A stretch of 64,000 bases of DNA from Mesorhizobium sp. GbtcB19 (GTDB lineage: Bacteria > Pseudomonadota > Alphaproteobacteria > Rhizobiales > Rhizobiaceae): assembly GCF_019091085.1 (NCBI RefSeq), contig NZ_JAGXJY010000002.1:504807-568806 (forward strand). The letters are read 5' to 3'. A model generated the notes under the pieces. It searched no databases. It was not told the origin of the DNA and saw only the letters and a list, made by a program, of their open reading frames with translations. The position numbers were made by a program, and so were the translations under genes. Of this stretch, positions 17,535 through 26,237 are shown in pieces (positions within the stretch are counted from its first letter, which is position 1; each line of letters starts with the position of its first letter).

Positions 17535-18252
17535 GGTCGATAGAACTCCCTGGTTTTCGGGCGGCATGGACGGTTTGGATACCGTCGCCGCCGGCGATGA
17601 TGGCCGTTGACGCCAGCCCGATGAAAAGACCGTGCTCGACGACGCCTGGAATGGCGAAGAGAGCATTCGAAAGCGCTCTTGTATCCGGAATGCGGCCAAA
17701 AGATGCATCGAGGATAAAGTGGCCGCCGTCTGTAACAAATGGCTGGCCGCCCGTCATCCTCAATGTAACCGGGCCGGAAAGGCCGAGGCCGGCAGCGGCT
17801 GCGCCGATCGCGATCTCGGTCGCGCGCAACCCGAATTTGTTGACCTCGATCGGCAGCGGGAAGCGGCCGAGCGCCTCGACCATCTTGGACTTGTCGGCGA
17901 TCACGATCATGCGATCGGAGGCCGCTGCAACGATCTTTTCGCGCAGCAGCGCGCCGCCGCCGCCCTTGATCAGGGTCAGATCAGGATCGACCTCGTCGGC
18001 GCCGTCGATGGTGAGGTCGAGCTCGGGCGTCTCTTCCAGCGTCGACAGCGGCACGCCGAGCTCGCGGCAAAGTGCGGCGGTGCGTTCCGAGGTCGGCACG
18101 CCGATGACCTTGAGGCCGGTTGCGACCTTCTCGGCCAGCAGCCGCACGAACTCTTCAGCCGTGGTGCCGGTGCCGATGCCGAGCCGCATGCCGTCGCCGA
18201 CATGGGCAAGCGCTGCCCGCGCGGCTTCGACCTTCAACTGCCTTGCATCCAT
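17521..18252 (-). CDS. rpiA: Ribose-5-phosphate isomerase A
   Basis: A 243-residue enzyme interconverting ribose 5-phosphate and ribulose 5-phosphate in the non-oxidative pentose phosphate pathway. Family motifs are [15 protein letters not shown] for phosphate binding, [47 protein letters not shown] with the catalytic Asp and Lys, and [12 protein letters not shown]. The ATG at 18252 is preceded by GAGG; the frame extends upstream to 18318 without a matching start. The stop overlaps the next gene. Confidence 0.95.
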   Translation of the reverse strand: MDARQLKVEAARAALAHVGDGMRLGIGTGTTAEEFVRLLAEKVATGLKVIGVPTSERTAALCRELGVPLSTLEETPELDLTIDGADEVDPDLTLIKGGGGALLREKIVAAASDRMIVIADKSKMVEALGRFPLPIEVNKFGLRATEIAIGAAAAGLGLSGPVTLRMTGGQPFVTDGGHFILDASFGRIPDTRALSNALFAIPGVVEHGLFIGLASTAIIAGGDGIQTVHAARKPGSSIDHDVA

Positions 18253-18411
18253 GCGGAGCCTCGATTTCGCCGGTTTCGCGCGCCTCCTAGCATTTTTGCC
18301 TGTCCCGTCAAAGGCCATCGAAAGGCTCGGCTGTGGACCGATCGAGGCTTCTTGCTTGAACCCGGCCCAGCCTGTATCGGCTGCGGCAACTCAACCGTTG
18401 CAGGACTGCCC

Positions 18412-19092
18412 ATGACCCGCCCGATCATCGTGTTCGACCTCGACGGGACGCTGGTCGACACCGCGCCTGACCTTCTCGACAGCCTCAATCACAGCCTTGC
18501 GGCGAGCGATCTCGCCGCCGTCGACGAAGCCGGCTTCAGGCGCTTCGTCGGCCATGGCGGTCGCGTCATGATCGAGCGCGCGCATGCCGCGCAAAACAAG
18601 GCACTGGTGGCCGAAGAGCACGATCGGCTGCTGAACCTGTTCCTCGACCACTACACGCTGAACATTCCCGGCAAGTCGCGCCCCTATCCCGGCGTCATCG
18701 CCGCGCTCGACCGCTTTCAGGCCGCCGGCTACCTGATGGCGGTCTGCACCAACAAATACGAAGCCAATTCCGTGGCCCTCATCGGCGCTCTAGGCCTGTC
18801 GCAATATTTTGCCGCGATCTGCGGCCAGGACACTTTTGCGTTCCGCAAGCCCGACCCGCGCCACCTCACCGAGACGATCCGGCTGGCCGGCGGCGATCCG
18901 GAAAGCGCTTTGATGGTCGGCGATTCGCAGACCGACATCGACACCGCCAAGGCGGCCGGCATTCCGGTGGTCGCGGTCGATTTCGGTTACACCGACCGCC
19001 ATGTGCGCGAATTCGAGCCGACCCTGGTGATCTCGCATTTCGACACGCTGACGCCGGACCTCGCCGAGCGGCTGATCGCGGCGGCGCGCTGA
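18412..19092 (+). CDS. gph: Phosphoglycolate phosphatase (HAD superfamily)
   Basis: A 226-residue HAD hydrolase that dephosphorylates 2-phosphoglycolate. Motif I is IIVFDLDGTLVDTAPDLLDSL with both catalytic aspartates, motif II is AVCTNKY, motif III is FAFRKPDPRHL with the Lys, and motif IV is LMVGDSQTDIDTAKAAG. The helical cap lies between motifs I and II. I chose the ATG at 18412, which starts directly before motif I and follows AGGA; the long upstream extension overlaps rpiA on the other strand. It is divergent from rpiA. Confidence 0.9.
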   Translation: MTRPIIVFDLDGTLVDTAPDLLDSLNHSLAASDLAAVDEAGFRRFVGHGGRVMIERAHAAQNKALVAEEHDRLLNLFLDHYTLNIPGKSRPYPGVIAALDRFQAAGYLMAVCTNKYEANSVALIGALGLSQYFAAICGQDTFAFRKPDPRHLTETIRLAGGDPESALMVGDSQTDIDTAKAAGIPVVAVDFGYTDRHVREFEPTLVISHFDTLTPDLAERLIAAAR

Positions 19093-19159
19093 GCCGGCGC
19101 CAAATCGCGCCGACAGAAAATCTGCGAAATCAAACGCGGAATAACCTCGGCACATCGCC

Positions 19160-19188
19160 TTGACTTCGCGCACCCGCCTACCTTATAT
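19160..19188 (+). promoter_or_regulatory. Sigma70-type promoter of tRNA-Val
   Basis: TTGACT (19160-19165) and TTATAT (19183-19188) are separated by exactly 17 bases. The predicted start lies near 19195, about 25 bases before the tRNA. Confidence 0.75.
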
Positions 19189-19219
19189 CGCGGCTCGCTT
19201 CGGCCTTCGGGCCCAAGGC

Positions 19220-19294
19220 GGGCGATTAGCTCAGCGGGAGAGCACACCCTTCACACGGGTGGGGTCGCAGGTTCAATCCCTGCATCGCCCACCA
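19220..19294 (+). tRNA. tRNA-Val (anticodon CAC)
   Basis: A 75-base cloverleaf including an encoded CCA end. Acceptor arms GGGCGAT (19220-19226) and ATCGCCC (19284-19290) pair exactly, the D-arm contains AGCTCAGCGGGAGAGC, the anticodon stem CACCC/GGGTG encloses loop TTCACAC with anticodon CAC, and the T-arm contains GGTTCAATCC. It reads GUG codons. A weak 7-bp inverted repeat (ATCCAAC/GTTGGAT) follows. Confidence 0.95.
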
Positions 19295-19383
19295 TCCAAC
19301 TTCCTGAATATGTTGGATGATCCAGCCGCCCAAGCACTGAAGCATCGCTGCATATGTGGTTGAGCACAGACGCAAACCGCGTG

Positions 19384-19554
19384 CTAAATCAGCCCCCGTC
19401 TCACATTCATGCGCGTCACCGCCGTCACCAGGATGGCCCCAGTCATGAAATAGAGCGTGGCGATGATGTGGCCTTGGTGGAAGTGCAGCCCGGCAAACAA
19501 AAGGGCCGTGACCACGGCAAGGAAGGCGATGACGCGCGAGAATGCATCGGGCAT
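19384..19554 (-). CDS. Small membrane protein, hypothetical
   Basis: A possible 56-residue protein beginning MPDAFSRVIAFLAVVTALLFAGLHFHQ, with two hydrophobic helices (RVIAFLAVVTALLFAGL and HIIATLYFMTGAILVTAV) and a short basic tail RMNVRRGLI. The ATG at 19554 follows AAGGTCG. It lies 69 bp downstream of the MBL-fold gene stop in the opposite reading order of the tRNA, and fills an otherwise empty gap. No family recognised. It could be spurious. Confidence 0.5.
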   Translation of the reverse strand: MPDAFSRVIAFLAVVTALLFAGLHFHQGHIIATLYFMTGAILVTAVTRMNVRRGLI

Positions 19555-19661
19555 GGGGCGACCTTGTGCAATGTGTTGACCGGCCGCCCTCATTCAGCCG
19601 ATCGCTGCATAGATCGGTTTCCGATTTTTCGCAATCGGCCCGATGGCGAAGTCCGCGCTTC

Positions 19662-21185
19662 TCAGACCAGGTCCACCTCGACCCACAGCCCGCCCGGCCC
19701 CCGGGCCGCATCGCGCGGCACGCTGCGCACCGCCTGGATCGAACCCGACGGGGCGGCGAAGGCCGGCTTCCCGTTCTTGTCGGCCAGCCATGGATCGTCG
19801 GCACGGATGACGCGGCCCTTGGTCTTCGTCTCGAGCGCCGTCAGGATACCGTCATAAGGCATCTCGCCCCAATGCACTTTCACCGCGTCGACCTTGTTGG
19901 TCGGGATGAACGCCGACAAATCGGCGCTCGTCAGCAGATCGAAACCCTGTTTCTGCGGCGTGGCGTTCTGACTGCCGTGATGGGCGACCTTGAGATAGAC
20001 GGTGCGCGCCAGAAGATCGGCCGAGGTGACGGTACCCTGCCCCACCGGCCATTTCAGGTCCTTCCAGCTCAGCCAGTTGCCGATCTGGGCGTCGCCCGGA
20101 AACAGGAACACCCGGCCGCTGTCGATGAATTCGAAGGCAAGCACCAGGCTGGTGTTGTTGACGCCGCGGTCGAGCTGCAGCGCAAGGTCGGCGGCGATCC
20201 CCATCCAGTCGGCGTCGATGCGCCGCCAGGACTGGTCGCGGTCTTCCATCGCGGCCGCTGCCGACACCGGTCCCGCATAATGCTTACGCACATAGGCGCC
20301 GACATCGATGGCCGGGTCGCTGCCCTTGTCGCCGTTCAGCGCCGCGGAAAGCGGCGTGCCGACATTGCGTTCGAACGGGCTGAGCTCGTCGACATAACCG
20401 GTGTCGGCCGCCTCGTTCATCTTGAGGCCGCTCGCCAGCGCCCGCGCGAACGGGCCGCCGCTGGCCAGCGGGAACATCTCGCTCGCCTTCTCCTCCAGCC
20501 GCAGCGCCGCCTTGTCGCGCGGCGGGCCGAGCACATAGATGCGAAGGTTGGGCAGCGCGTCGATCGACACCGGCGGCCCGCCGGGCTCGAAATAGGTCGG
20601 CGACGGCTTTTGCGAAAGCTTGGCCGCCGCGTCGCGCGCCGAGCGCACCCGCTCGCCGGCGGCGCCGAACTGGAAGCCGAGCACGGATTGCAGGCCGTCA
20701 CGGACACCGGCCATGTAGGAGCTCAGCCCCTGCATTCCGTCTAGCTTCTGCCCCACGCCCTGCAGCGCCGAGAGCGCCTGGCCCTTGAACTTGTCCAGTT
20801 CCGTGGCCTCAGCGTCGGCGGGATTTTCGGTCCACGCCATCCAGACATCGCCAACGACAAAATCCTTGAAAAGGTCCTTGGCGGTCAGAAAGCCGGAGAC
20901 ATGGTCCCAATGTTCGTGCGTGACGACGAGAATATCGATCTTGCCGCCGGTCTCCTTCTTCAGGTCGGCGACAATGTCGGCGACCAGCGCCGGGCCGCCC
21001 GTGATCGAAACATGGACGCCGCAATCGATCAGCATGCGGAACGCCTTACCATCCGGCTGCTTGAACGTAAGCAAATGGCAATCGCCGATGCCCTGGCAGT
21101 AGTGCCGCACGGTGAAGCCCGCTGCCGGCGCCGCAGCGGCGGCCGCTTTTGCCGGCCTTGTCCTCGTCGCTGGCTTCTTAGACAT
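19662..21185 (-). CDS. Metallo-beta-lactamase-fold protein, cytoplasmic
   Basis: A 507-residue protein with an MBL fold. After a Lys/Ala-rich N-terminal tail comes a strand-rich core with DCHLLTFKQPDGKAFRMLIDCGVHV, then the metal motif ILVVTHEHWDHVSGF (HxHxDH). Further ligands are likely in RVFLFPGDAQIGNWLSW (Asp) and YLKVAHHGSQNATPQ (His), an arrangement like ComEC-type and other hydrolase MBLs. No signal peptide or membrane segment is seen. The ATG at 21185 overlaps the stop of the dual-protease gene by 8 bp and has GGAG upstream, so the two are almost certainly co-translated. About 190 residues between the metal motif and the C-terminal half match no family I know. Confidence 0.85.
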   Translation of the reverse strand: MSKKPATRTRPAKAAAAAAPAAGFTVRHYCQGIGDCHLLTFKQPDGKAFRMLIDCGVHVSITGGPALVADIVADLKKETGGKIDILVVTHEHWDHVSGFLTAKDLFKDFVVGDVWMAWTENPADAEATELDKFKGQALSALQGVGQKLDGMQGLSSYMAGVRDGLQSVLGFQFGAAGERVRSARDAAAKLSQKPSPTYFEPGGPPVSIDALPNLRIYVLGPPRDKAALRLEEKASEMFPLASGGPFARALASGLKMNEAADTGYVDELSPFERNVGTPLSAALNGDKGSDPAIDVGAYVRKHYAGPVSAAAAMEDRDQSWRRIDADWMGIAADLALQLDRGVNNTSLVLAFEFIDSGRVFLFPGDAQIGNWLSWKDLKWPVGQGTVTSADLLARTVYLKVAHHGSQNATPQKQGFDLLTSADLSAFIPTNKVDAVKVHWGEMPYDGILTALETKTKGRVIRADDPWLADKNGKPAFAAPSGSIQAVRSVPRDAARGPGGLWVEVDLV

Positions 21186-24100
21186 GGTCGTCGTCTCCGT
21201 CGCTGGCGTGCAGCAAGGCAAAGGGCTCCGACACTTCGCCGCCGAAATAGAGCGCCCTGAGCGGCGACAGATAATTCGCCGCCATCGTGCCGGCCTGCCG
21301 CTTCTGCCGGTCGGCGCTGCCGGTGTTCTTGATGATCGAGTAGCGGATCTCCTCAAAGCCCTCGCGCGGGTCGATGATGATCGTGGCGCCGCCGCGGAAC
21401 CAGAAGAAGCCGTCGCCCTTGTTCATGCCTTGCGGCATCGGCGTGCCATCGAATGCGATGGGAATGCGCTGCTGGATGACGGCGATGACCTCGACGCGGA
21501 ACGAGCCGTCCGGCTCGACGCGGCGCGTCGGGCGCACGCTGTAGATGTCGAAGGTCGTCTCGCCCTTCTTCGGCGCATGCATGACCGTGCCGTCCTCATT
21601 GTAGCGCGGCAGATCGGGCAGCAGGCCGAATTGCTTGTAAAGGTCCGGCCTGGAGGCGAAGGTCTTGTGCATCGCCTTCCACAGCGTGTAGCGGTTCTTG
21701 TCGTTGAGCGCGAAGATCTCGGCCCGCTTGAGTTTCTGGTTCCAGCCGAGATCGATCTTGCCGAGCAATCCCTTCAGCCAGTCCGGCGACGGATCCAGCG
21801 GCGCGCTCCAGGCGAGCGTCTCTTCCGAGATGGTGCGAACGTCGCGCGGCAACAGCTTCCATTTGCGGAACGATTCCAGGAAGGCCAGGCGGTAGTGGAG
21901 CGGGTCGTCAGGATAGGCATCGCGGTCGGCGGTGATCAGCGCGCGCAGATATTCGCCGAAGGTGATGTCGACGGCCGGGCAATAGTCGAGCGCGCGGATG
22001 CACATGGTCAGCATCTGCCTGGCGGTCTTGGCGACCTCGTCGGTCAGCCGCTCGACCAGGCTCGGATGCAAGGTTCCCGCCGGCAGGATGCCCGAGCCGC
22101 CGGTGGCAAGCTGGATCAGGTCGTCGGTCCGCCGGTCGGCGATCGCCAAGAAGGCCTGATAGACCGCGAAGACCAGGATCGAGCCGCGGTCATGGGCCTC
22201 GAAGGTCTTGTCGTAGTCGAGATCGGCCATGCCGGCACCGGCATATTCGCGCAACGGCCCGGCCCTGCCGCTGCCCTCGCCGAACTGCTTGGCGATGCCG
22301 GAAAGCAGCGATGCGGCCGACAATTCGCCCCTTGCCTTGCCGATTTCGAAGCTGACCAGCTCCTTCAGCGTAAAATGCTGGAACAGCGCGACGATATCGG
22401 CAAAGGCCTCGTGGAAGGCAGGCACGTCCGGGTTGGACGCTTCCTGGAAGCGGCGATGCAGGCCGTCGAGCAGCGCATGCGACATCTCATGCGCGACGAT
22501 GTCGCTGGACAGGCACGAAAACACCGTCGTTCCGGGCGTGGTGACGTCGCCCTCGTTGCTGGTCGCCGGGAAATAGCCGAACAGCAGCGCCTTCTTTTCC
22601 GGGCTGTAATAGGCATTCTCGGCGCGCAGCGCATGCGGGTAGATACGCAGGCGCGGCACATAATGCGCCTTCACCGTCATGTCGCCGCTACGGCCGGGAG
22701 CCTCGGCGTAATGCGGCGCCCACAATGCCCGCCGGCCAAGCGCGCGCTCGAAATGGCCGATCGTGGTCATGGCGACCGCGTAGACCATCTGCTGGTGGAA
22801 TTTCGGATTGCCTTCCGAAGGCGGCAGCCCGTCCTGTGCCAGAAGCACTTTGTCGTTGAGGTCGACCGGGTCGTAGACTCGGTCGGATGCGGGGTCGACA
22901 TCGACCACTTCAAGATATTCGCCGATCGGGCCGGGCAGCAACGGCCGGTCGGTCGCCGGCTCGTCGTCCCACGGCACGGACAGCGTCGCCTGATAGACCG
23001 AGACCGAGTCCAGCCGTTTGGCGACCGACGGGTCGAGCGCATAGATGCGCAGGCGCCGTTGCGGCGGCGGCAGCGGCCGCGGCTTGCGCCTGATGGCCGG
23101 CGCGGGGCTGACAACCGGCGCGGGGGCGGTTGCGATGGCGCCCGGCCGCCCGAGCAAACCTTCCAGAAAGGCCTTGAGCGGCTTCGACGGATTGCCCTGG
23201 TCGAGCGCCGCTTCGAGGTAGCGGTTGCGGGCCGCGGCCGAAACATTGTCCGGATCGCCGTCCGGGTCGGCGATCGCCTGTTCTATGGCAACCGTGTGCT
23301 GCGCCATCTGCGTCAATTCCAGCGCAAACATCATCCGTTGCCGCGATATCGCGGGGGTCGGCGCCGCCAACGAATTGCCGCCGGTCAACAGGTCCAGCCA
23401 ACTCCATGTGTAGGTGGCCGGTGCGAGCTTGGTCAGGCTTGCCGCCGCTGGCGGCGGGAAATCCAGCGCGTCGAGAGCACGCAGCACACCCTGCCCGATC
23501 TTCTCCTTTGTCTCGGCCGCATTCATTTTGGCCGTCGATTTCAGGGCCTTGGTGAACAACGCCTTGCGCACCGCCTCGATGCGCATCCACGGCTGAGGAT
23601 AGTTCTTCACCACGTCCCAATGCTCGGCCAGCCAGAGTGCGGCGGCTGCGGCCACCTGCGGGGTCGCGGCCGACGTGCCGCTGCCGTCCATGTCGACGAC
23701 CTTGCGGCAATCGATCTCGGCCCAGGGCACGTTCGGTGTAAAGGCTCCCAGCGCCGTGGCCATCTTCGAGGGCGGCCCGTAATTGCCTTGCATGGTGCCG
23801 AGACTAAGCCCGGCATAGGCTCGCCCGTCACCCATCACGCCGCAGGCGGCCAGCACCCGGTTGTAACGCGCGGGGTAGACGATGCTGCTCGGCGTCAGGG
23901 TAAAATTGTTGCCCGCCGCGGTGGCCATGACCACGCCGTGCTCATAGGCAAGGTTGACGGCGTCGACCAGCGCCTGCGAGGCGAGACCGCCCATGCTCAT
24001 CGACAACACCTGCGCGCCCTGCTGGCGCGCATAGTCGATGCCTTGCACCATGGTGCCGGTGGTCAGCCGCACCACCCAGTCGGCGATGCGCACCGGCAGG

Positions 24101-24855
24101 ATTTTCGCCAGCGGCGCGCCGCCGACGAAATCGCTGAAGCCCGGCCAGTGTGGCGACGTGCCGTCGAGCTTGTTGCCGGCAAGCAGGCTGAGCGTGCCGG
24201 TGCCATGGCCGCGGTTGCTGGTCAGCGTGCCGGCCGGAGCATGGTCGGTCGCATTGTTCGGGCCGGTTCCATCGTCGACGAAGTTACGCTGTTGCGCCTT
24301 GAGAAGCGCGGACGGAAGCGTCTGGTGGCCGGGGTCGAAACCGGTGTCGAGATGGGCGATGGTGATGTTGGCCTGCTTGGCGCCCACCCTCTCGCGAGCG
24401 GCCTTGAACTGGCTGAAGTCCGGGGAGGCGTTCCAGGCGACCTTGCCCGATACCGTCGCTTGCCCACCGCTCGGGTCCTGATCGTCGAAAGTACATGCGG
24501 GAGCCGCGCTTGCCGCCATGCCGCGATCGCCGCCGCTGTCCTTGTAGTCCCACGACTGCAGTATATCGGGCTCGATCGCGAGCACTTCGGCGCCCGCGGC
24601 CGCCAGCGCTGGGTTCTGCGCGACGACATCGTGGGCATGATCCCAGGGATTGTCCGAATCGGCGGCCTCTGCGGCCAGCCGCAGCCAGGTGGCGCCACGG
24701 TCCGCCGCCGCGGCCGGACTTCTACTGCCAGTGCCAGGCGGGAGGGAAAGAATAGGTTCGGCTTCGATCCCGCCGATCCGGGGCGACCCGCCTCGCACCG
24801 ACAACCCCGCGCCGTCGCCACGAACCTTTATAAGGAGTCCCTTCGCGGTTGCCAT
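21178..24855 (-). CDS. Fusion protein: subtilisin-like (S8) protease plus thermolysin-like (gluzincin) metalloprotease
   Basis: A 1225-residue protein with two protease active sites. The S8 domain carries the Asp in ITIAHLDTGFDPGH (D170), the His in NRGHGTGTLSLLAG (H217), the oxyanion Asn in MATAAGNNF (about N316) and the Ser in DGSGTSAATPQVAAAAA (S395). After a proline-rich linker near residues 570-600 follows a metalloprotease-like region with VAHEMSHALLDGLHRRF (H789, E790, H793) and, 23 residues later, HEAFADIVALFQ (E816, D820), as in M4/M36 enzymes. No signal peptide or membrane helix is visible. The ATG at 24855 follows GGGAGGG; earlier in-frame codons lack support. It heads a two-gene operon with the MBL protein. 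Whether both sites are active, and on what substrate, is unknown. Confidence 0.88.
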   Translation of the reverse strand: MATAKGLLIKVRGDGAGLSVRGGSPRIGGIEAEPILSLPPGTGSRSPAAAADRGATWLRLAAEAADSDNPWDHAHDVVAQNPALAAAGAEVLAIEPDILQSWDYKDSGGDRGMAASAAPACTFDDQDPSGGQATVSGKVAWNASPDFSQFKAARERVGAKQANITIAHLDTGFDPGHQTLPSALLKAQQRNFVDDGTGPNNATDHAPAGTLTSNRGHGTGTLSLLAGNKLDGTSPHWPGFSDFVGGAPLAKILPVRIADWVVRLTTGTMVQGIDYARQQGAQVLSMSMGGLASQALVDAVNLAYEHGVVMATAAGNNFTLTPSSIVYPARYNRVLAACGVMGDGRAYAGLSLGTMQGNYGPPSKMATALGAFTPNVPWAEIDCRKVVDMDGSGTSAATPQVAAAAALWLAEHWDVVKNYPQPWMRIEAVRKALFTKALKSTAKMNAAETKEKIGQGVLRALDALDFPPPAAASLTKLAPATYTWSWLDLLTGGNSLAAPTPAISRQRMMFALELTQMAQHTVAIEQAIADPDGDPDNVSAAARNRYLEAALDQGNPSKPLKAFLEGLLGRPGAIATAPAPVVSPAPAIRRKPRPLPPPQRRLRIYALDPSVAKRLDSVSVYQATLSVPWDDEPATDRPLLPGPIGEYLEVVDVDPASDRVYDPVDLNDKVLLAQDGLPPSEGNPKFHQQMVYAVAMTTIGHFERALGRRALWAPHYAEAPGRSGDMTVKAHYVPRLRIYPHALRAENAYYSPEKKALLFGYFPATSNEGDVTTPGTTVFSCLSSDIVAHEMSHALLDGLHRRFQEASNPDVPAFHEAFADIVALFQHFTLKELVSFEIGKARGELSAASLLSGIAKQFGEGSGRAGPLREYAGAGMADLDYDKTFEAHDRGSILVFAVYQAFLAIADRRTDDLIQLATGGSGILPAGTLHPSLVERLTDEVAKTARQMLTMCIRALDYCPAVDITFGEYLRALITADRDAYPDDPLHYRLAFLESFRKWKLLPRDVRTISEETLAWSAPLDPSPDWLKGLLGKIDLGWNQKLKRAEIFALNDKNRYTLWKAMHKTFASRPDLYKQFGLLPDLPRYNEDGTVMHAPKKGETTFDIYSVRPTRRVEPDGSFRVEVIAVIQQRIPIAFDGTPMPQGMNKGDGFFWFRGGATIIIDPREGFEEIRYSIIKNTGSADRQKRQAGTMAANYLSPLRALYFGGEVSEPFALLHASDGDDDHV

Positions 24856-25459
24856 GGCGTGTCCCTCCCCCCAAAGGGAACCGTGGCGCCGACCGTTCGC
24901 TCCAGTCAAGCCAGGGTTCCAGCCATGCTTCGACCGGTCTCTTTGCCGACTAGGCAATCATGCCAAAGTCTTTCGAAGCAAAGATCGATCGAGGCATGAG
25001 CCACACATTGCTAAAATAACAATCGCTCCGCCCGATGCGTATATCTGTGAGCACCTTCACATACGCCAGACAGGGTTTGCGCGCAGATTGTTGCAACGGC
25101 GGCATCGACGGCGTGCACTGATCTACAGTGTCCGAAGACGGCTTCCGGACTGCAATGGATGCGGTTTCTCAAGAAGGAATTTTGATCACCTAGCCATTTT
25201 CAGATTTGCTGTCTGCGCGCATGGGGCACCTCCCACCCAAGCGCGCGGACGGCGTTCTCGAAGGATCGGCCCGTGCCCGCCAGTGCGCCCGGTCTCCTTA
25301 CAGTTTGCCGGCTTATCCATTTTCGGCGCGACAGGAGTGACATCGGAACGTCCGTCACCCACCCGCCGAACTCGGTCAGCCACCGTAGAAGGAGACGACA
25401 CTTTGATCGAGCACGCACTTATCCTACAATTTCCGCTCAACGAGAGGCGGAATCGTATC
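24856..25459. other. 604-bp divergent intergenic region, regulatory
   Basis: No protein gene is supported here apart from a possible N-terminal extension of the CRP-like gene from 25403. The region must hold both promoters for the protease-MBL operon (left) and the regulator (right). It contains an exact CRP-type box at 25046-25061 and a second inverted repeat, CACTG-N5-CAGTG, at 25116-25130. Its left part (24960-25060) is noticeably richer in A+T than the genes. Confidence 0.7.
25046..25061. promoter_or_regulatory. CRP-type box TGTGA-N6-TCACA
   Basis: The sequence TGTGAGCACCTTCACA is an exact match to the symmetric CRP consensus TGTGA-N6-TCACA. Its centre is about 198 bp before the protease start and about 350-406 bp before the CRP-like gene. 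The only other exact match I found in this window is at 30625-30640, in the same locus. Confidence 0.75.
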
Positions 25460-26143
25460 ATGGCTACAAACGGCGCGGACGACAGGAACCTGCCGCGCCT
25501 GGCGCGCATTGATCCGCGCCAGTTCGACCTGCTGTTCGGCGGCTGCAAGCTGGAGCGCTATGCCGCCGGCCAGCACCTGTTCGTCCAGGAGGATGCGTCG
25601 GACCGCATCTATGGCGTCATGAGCGGCACCGTCGAGATTTCGATCTACTCGCCGGGCGGGCAGAAGCTGGTGGCCAATATCGAGCTGTCGCGCAGCCTTG
25701 TCGGTGAGATCGGAGCGCTGGACGGGCGTCCGCGCACGGCCACCGCCATCTGCCTCACGGCATGCGAGCTGGTTTCGCTGAGCCGCACGCAACTCTTTGA
25801 CCGCATCGAGAAGAACCCGCCACTCGCGCGCGCGATGATCGAACTGCTGTGCGCGCGCCTGCGCTGGGTCAGTGGCGAGCTTGGCGACCAGGCCTTTTTC
25901 GGCATCGAGGCCCGGCTGGCGAAACGGCTGGTGTTCCTGAGCGGCGTCATGGCCGACTCCGCCGGCTGGATTCCGATCTCGCAGTCGGAGCTCGGCGAAT
26001 TCCTCGGCGCGACGCGCGAATCGGTCAACAAGACGCTCAACGACTGGCGCAACCGCCAGATGATCGCCATCAAGCGGGGCGGGCTGCGCATCACCAACGC
26101 CGCCGCGCTGAACCAGATCGCCGACTCTCAGGACGACGACTAG
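25460..26143 (+). CDS. CRP/FNR-family transcriptional regulator
   Basis: A 227-residue regulator with an N-terminal cyclic-nucleotide-binding barrel and a C-terminal winged helix. The phosphate-binding cassette reads LVGEIGALDGRPRTATAI, keeping the Glu, the Arg and a Thr in place of the CRP Ser, so cAMP or cGMP binding is plausible. No FNR cysteine cluster is present. The helix-turn-helix is SQSELGEFLGATRESVNKTLNDW; the RE..K pattern matches CRP's RETVGR, which reads TGTGA half-sites. Start is uncertain: ATG 25460, or an in-frame TTG at 25403 that has a better ribosome site (AAGGAG, 8 bases away) and would add 19 residues. It is followed by a strong terminator and is divergent from the protease operon. 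Confidence 0.9.
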   Translation: MATNGADDRNLPRLARIDPRQFDLLFGGCKLERYAAGQHLFVQEDASDRIYGVMSGTVEISIYSPGGQKLVANIELSRSLVGEIGALDGRPRTATAICLTACELVSLSRTQLFDRIEKNPPLARAMIELLCARLRWVSGELGDQAFFGIEARLAKRLVFLSGVMADSAGWIPISQSELGEFLGATRESVNKTLNDWRNRQMIAIKRGGLRITNAAALNQIADSQDDD

Positions 26144-26192
26144 GCTCTGCGACTTCGCCGTAGCTTCCATTCGGAACAGCGCTGAAAGAACG

Positions 26193-26226
26193 AAGCGGTT
26201 CGCCACGAAACGGCGAACCGCTTTTT
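26193..26226 (+). terminator. Intrinsic terminator of the CRP-like gene
   Basis: A 12-bp stem AAGCGGTTCGCC (26193-26204) / GGCGAACCGCTT (26212-26223) with a 7-base loop ends in TTTTT (26222-26226). It separates the convergent P450-DyP gene. The surrounding 26145-26235 resembles the repeat at 56140-56231. Confidence 0.88.
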
Positions 26227-26237
26227 AGCGCCTCTGA

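Noticed and set aside
21112..24999. A 1295-codon open frame on the plus strand opposite the dual-protease gene
   Set aside because: The minus strand carries complete S8 and HEMSH motifs and correct starts. The plus frame is arginine- and histidine-rich shadow sequence with no motif.
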